This document shows positions 55,001 to 61,000 of a DNA stretch of 64,000 nt, in pieces. The first letter of the stretch is position 1; every line of letters starts with the position of its first letter. This DNA comes from Linepithema humile. Lineage: Eukaryota > Arthropoda > Insecta > Hymenoptera > Formicidae. Below the pieces are notes generated by a model, which did not search any database, had not been told where the DNA came from, and saw nothing but the letters and a program-made list of their open reading frames with translations. The stretch covers positions 7,612,501-7,676,500 of the forward strand of contig NC_090129.1 of assembly GCF_040581485.1 (NCBI RefSeq), in the 5' to 3' direction. The translations under genes and the position numbers were made by a program.

Positions 55001-58000
55001 CCGGTGATCCATTTGTTGCCTGTTTCGAAATGCCACGTAAGAATCATTTAAAAAATTGGATATTAAGTAGAATAACTCAATTTTCACAAGAGATTGCAGA
55101 GATATTTTATCAAATTTTGAATATATCTTTCTTAACAAATTTTTTCAGTGTTATGTTCCGCTCTGTTACGTTCTAAAAATTAGTAACTTTTCTATTAAAT
55201 AAAAAATACTTTTGATTTGCCTATTGATTAAAAAAAAAAAATTTTTTTTTAACAGCATTTAAAAAACAAAAGTGTATAACAGATACATTTATATGTTTAT
55301 AGCGAAAGATGAAGAGCTTCGGCCTCTTGTGAACCCTTGCGCACCTTCACCCTGTGGACCTTTCTCAGAATGCCGTGATATTAACGGCCAAGCGTCCTGC
55401 GCTTGCTTGCCAACGTATATAGGAACACCACCCAATTGCAGGCCCGAATGTTCTATTAATTCAGAATGTCTGAGCAATCAGGCGTGTATACAGAGAAAGT
55501 GCAGAAATCCTTGCGATGGAGTATGCGGAGTAGGAGCAATTTGTAATGTCATTAATCACTTCCCCGCGTGCTCCTGTCCCAGTGGATTCACTGGGGATCC
55601 ATTCGTAGTATGTAGACCGCTTCCCGAGGAAGGTAAGATAATCAGATGAAGAATATTTAGGATATCAACATTTATTTGTTATAAAAATAGACATGCATAG
55701 CAATTAAATTTTGCAACGATACTTTTGATTGGAAATATTTTGATATTTAACATTGCAATACATTTAAATTCAGCTTTATTTCAAATTGAATACTAAAATT
55801 TGTTTCTTAGATACAACAGTTAAACCAACGGATCCGTGCTTAAATTGCGGTGCGAATACACAATGTCTTAATGGAATATGCATTTGCCTTCCCGAGTATC
55901 AAGGAGATCCATTTGTGGGCTGTCGTCCAGAATGTATTCTGAATCAGGATTGTCCGAGGGACAGGGCTTGCATTAAAAACAAGTGCCAAAATCCGTGCAG
56001 TTTCGAAATCTGCGGTCACAATGCATTGTGTACCGTCGTCAATCACATACCAACCTGTACGTGCGCGCAAAGAACGACAGGGAACGCATTTATAACGTGC
56101 TCCCCGATAGAGGGTACTTATCCGAGCAATCAGTTTCAAAATATGTTATGAATGATTGATATTAATTTTACAACAAAATTGTTATCTCCCCTGTAATCGT
56201 ATTTTTTTTTTTTTTAACATTTACACAGTATCGATACCGAAAGATCCATGCTTCCCAACACCGTGCGGACCGAACAGTGTGTGCCGTAAAATAAACAAAC
56301 AGGCCGTCTGTTCTTGCATATCTGGATATTTGGACACACCACCTAATTGCCGAGCTGAATGCATTATCAGTTCCGACTGTCCCGCTAATACGGCCTGCAA
56401 TAATCAGAAATGCATAGATCCCTGCCGTGGAGCATGCGGTATCAGAGCGCAGTGCACCGTAGTCAATCACAATCCGATTTGTTCGTGTCTCTCCGAGTTC
56501 ACTGGCGATCCCTTCACTCAGTGCATTCCGAGACGTGAGTGACTTATTTAAAGCGCATAACATTTTTATCAGGCATATCAGATCATACTTATTTAAAAAG
56601 ACGATGTTTTCTGTTTCTTTCCAACAGCGGCAGAACCTCCGACCCCTGTTAATCCTTGCATTCCGTCTCCGTGTGGATTTAATAGCAAATGTGACATCTT
56701 GAACAACGCACCTTCGTGCTCTTGCTTGCCAGATTTTATCGGCAATCCACCGGATTGTAGACCGGAATGTGTTAGTAATAGCGAGTGTCCCACACAGTTA
56801 GCGTGTATTAATCAAAAGTGTCGTGATCCTTGTCCAGGCTCGTGCGGTACTAACAGTGATTGTCGAGTGATAAGTCATACGCCTATGTGCGTTTGCCTTG
56901 TCGGATTCGAAGGTGATCCATTCGTATTATGCAATCCCAAGCAGAGTAAGTGTTCTTAAGGCTTAGAAATACAGGATATACTTTTTTTCACAGATTCCAT
57001 GACAAACTATAAATTTTTAACATTAAATGACAATTGCATTTATATTTATTTATGCATATATAATATTTAAGTAATATAAATATTTAATTAAAAATGATTA
57101 ATTTACCAAAATTAACGCTTTGCTGTTGAAACAATTTTCCTAAATTTGTCTCTTATCTGTGATTGAAAGAGTAACATCTGATTCTAAGATATTTAAAAAT
57201 ATATATTGATGATTCATAAGAATAGGAAATATATTTAAAATTATTATAGGTGATGTTATAAATCCCGTGAAACCAACACCCTGCATTCCGTCGCCGTGCG
57301 GTTTTAATGCGGTATGTCGCGAACTGAACGGCGCTGGTTCTTGCACATGTCTATCGGATTATACAGGCAATCCATACGAAGGTTGCCGACCTGAATGCAC
57401 AATAAATTCCGACTGTACCTCAGATCGAGCGTGCATTGGATCGAAATGTCAAAACCCTTGTTCAGGTTTCTGTGGATATAACGCGGTGTGTCAAGTAGTA
57501 AATCATGCGCCGTTGTGTACATGCCAACCTGGATACAGCGGTAATCCGTTCGTCTCTTGTAATAGAATTGCGCAAGATACAAGTAAGTGATTCAAACTCT
57601 GAGAAAGAAACGTGCATTTTAATATGATAATACGTAATTTAATCAAAATACTTTCAAAATTATTCTGAAATTACATTCATTCGATCATTCAAAATTATCG
57701 TAACTTAAATTCTAATTAAACATTTTTTTAGTTATAGAACGTAATCCATGCAATCCTTCTCCCTGCGGACTGAACAGTCAATGCCGCGAATTAAATGATC
57801 AAGCAGTATGCTCTTGTTTATCCACATTTATCGGAGCTCCACCAAATTGTCGCCCAGAATGCACTGTCAGTTCTGATTGTCCCGTAAATCGTGCGTGCAA
57901 GAATCGCAAATGCGTTGATCCGTGTCCTGGTATCTGTGGCATTAACGCGAGATGCGAAGTGATTAATCACAGCCCGATTTGCAGTTGTAACCAAGGTTTT

Positions 58001-61000
58001 ACCGGTGATCCCTTCGTAACATGTTTCCAAACGCGTAAGTACGCTACAAAATACGAATTATTAATACGCGTTTTTATATATAATTTAATTTTTAAAATTT
58101 GATTTTTTCTCACGTTTACTTTAAATTTTTTTTAAATTATGCGATATTTAATTGAAGTTTTATACGCAAATATAATATTAAATAGAAATTATTCCCTTAC
58201 AGAGATAGATAAAGATACTCCCTTGCCGACAAATCCGTGCGTTCCATCCCCGTGCGGCCCATTCTCGACTTGTCGCGACAGTGGTTATACCGGCGTGCCG
58301 ACATGTACATGTTTGGAAAATTATATCGGCAGCCCTCCGAATTGTCGGCCAGAATGTACTGTAGATTCCGAATGCAGTAGCAATAGAGCGTGTTTGAGAC
58401 AGAAATGCAGAGATCCATGCCCAGGCTCGTGTGGCATCGGAGCACAATGTCTCGTGGTTAATCACATGGCTGTCTGTCTCTGTCCCAAGGGTTATACCGG
58501 AAATGCCTTTGCCAATTGCTTCCCAGAATCTCCTCGTAAGCATTTACTCTCGTATAACGTACTCTTTATAATATATCACCCGTACAAATTCATTGACAAG
58601 AAAAAAGTGGAGATTCTCAAGTGCAAATTATTCTTGATATATTTCAAAAAGTTGTTTATTAAATCTTAAAGAAAACTATTAATTATTAATTATTATTTTA
58701 TATAAAGTATAAAAACATCGTGAAACTTGTCAATTAAAAAATGTCGATTTTATTAACGAATTAGTGAAATTGAAATATTTTAATTAAAAATTTAATTATT
58801 TTAACACTCTACTGTTAAGTGGTTGGTGATTATTATAAAATGACAATATATTAGGATATTTTAAATGACCAAACTACGTTATTTTATATCGGAGTACAAA
58901 TTTTATTTGCTGTTAGTATTCACCTAAAAACAGACTCCAGACGTTTAATGACATTTGCAGCTGCTCTTGTACCACAAGATCCTTGCAATCCGTCCCCATG
59001 CGGAACCAACGCGATATGTCGCGACGGCACCTGCACCTGTCTGCCGGAATATCATGGTGATCCTTACTCCGCGTGTCGTCCCGAGTGTGTGCAAAACCCA
59101 GACTGTCCATTAGACAAAGCCTGCGTCCGCAACAAGTGCTTCGATCCATGCACTGGAATCTGCGGGCAAAATGCAAAGTGCACAGTTATAAATCACACCC
59201 CGATGTGCAGTTGCCCGGATGGAATGTCTGGCAATGCGTTCGCGGTGTGCTATCCGGTTGAAGGTAAATTCATCGACAGTGGAATGTGCTGTTAGCACCT
59301 TGAAATAATTTTCCGTAAAAGATTTTTTAACTGTCTAGAAATATTGTTGAAAAAGTCCAATTTGACAACGTTATTTTTGCAGATACTATTGTTATTGAAA
59401 ATCCATGCTTTCCGTCGCCCTGCGGTTCAAATAGTCGATGCCAGGGCTTTAATAATCAAGCGGTATGCACGTGTATACCTGGATACATGGGAAATCCACC
59501 GGCCTGCCGACCCGAGTGCATAGTTAATACCGATTGCGCGCTAAACGAAGCTTGTATCAATATGAAGTGCGGCAATCCTTGCCTCGGCGCGTGCGGTATA
59601 TCTGCACGTTGCCAAGTGCTGAATCACAATCCGATTTGCAGTTGCCCACCTGTATTTACCGGCGACCCGTTCATACGTTGCATACCGAGACGTAGGTTTT
59701 TCTCCGGTTTTATTACGAATATTTGCAAATATTTTTGTCGGCCGTGTAGCAATCTATATTTTTGTCTTAAAGCGGAGGATGTACCGAGACCAATAAACCC
59801 GTGCCAACCGTCGCCCTGCGGCCCCAATGCTCAGTGTCAAGTCATCAACAATTCACCATCCTGCTCTTGCACGGCAGAATTCATTGGAACTCCACCAAAT
59901 TGCAGACCGGAGTGTATTAGTAACAGCGAATGTCCGAGTCAAATGGCGTGTATTAATCGCAAATGTAGAGATCCGTGTCCCGGATCTTGCGGCGCTCTGG
60001 CCGATTGCCATGTCATTAATCATGTGCCCACTTGCACATGTCGCGTCGGTTACTCAGGCGATCCATTTGTTCAGTGTACAATCATGTCCAGTAAGTTCGC
60101 AGTCGATCTTTTTTTTTACAAATACTTTGCTTACAAAAATTGATAGAATTTTATTATACTCGCGAGAATATAATCAGGAAATGTCAATGTTATGGGCGGG
60201 ATAAAGCTGTGTTTTTTTTTTAGAACAACCATCGGTACCGAGTCAGCCTTGTCAACCATCCCCTTGCGGGACAAACGCCGTATGTAGAGAACAAAATGGC
60301 GTTGGTTCTTGTACATGCTTGCCCGAATATGTTGGAAATCCCTACCAAGGATGTCGTCCCGAATGTACTATTTCTTCAGACTGCCCCGCGCACTTAGCTT
60401 GCATTGGATCAAAATGCCAAAATCCATGCCCCGGTTCGTGCGGTGCCAATACCAATTGCCAAGTCGTTAACAATGTCCCTGTTTGCACTTGCATCCCTGG
60501 TTACACTGGCAACCCTTACATAAATTGTATTTATCAGGTTCTTCAGAGTAAGTAACATTAAACACGTACGGAGAAAAATTAAGTAGAACCGCAGATCAAA
60601 CAAAATAATAGATGATCGCACAATGCTTAATGTTAAATTGCGTTATTATAGTTTCTGAGAAAGAACGTGAGCCATGCAAACCTTCTCCTTGTGGCCCGAA
60701 CAGTCAATGCACTAATAATAATGGACAGGCCGTCTGCTCCTGCTTGCCCCAGTTCATCGGAACTCCACCAAATTGTAGACCGGAGTGCTTAGTAAACTCC
60801 GAGTGTGGATCAAACCGAGCATGTGTGAATCAGAAATGTGTAGATCCGTGTATCGGCACTTGTGGCCGCGATGCTCAATGCAAAGTCGTACATCACAGCC
60901 CCATTTGTGTCTGCGCAAGCGGATTTACGGGCGATCCGTTTGTTTATTGCTTCGCAACTCCAAGTATGTTTTACATTAGTAAAAGTTCATTATAGATTTA

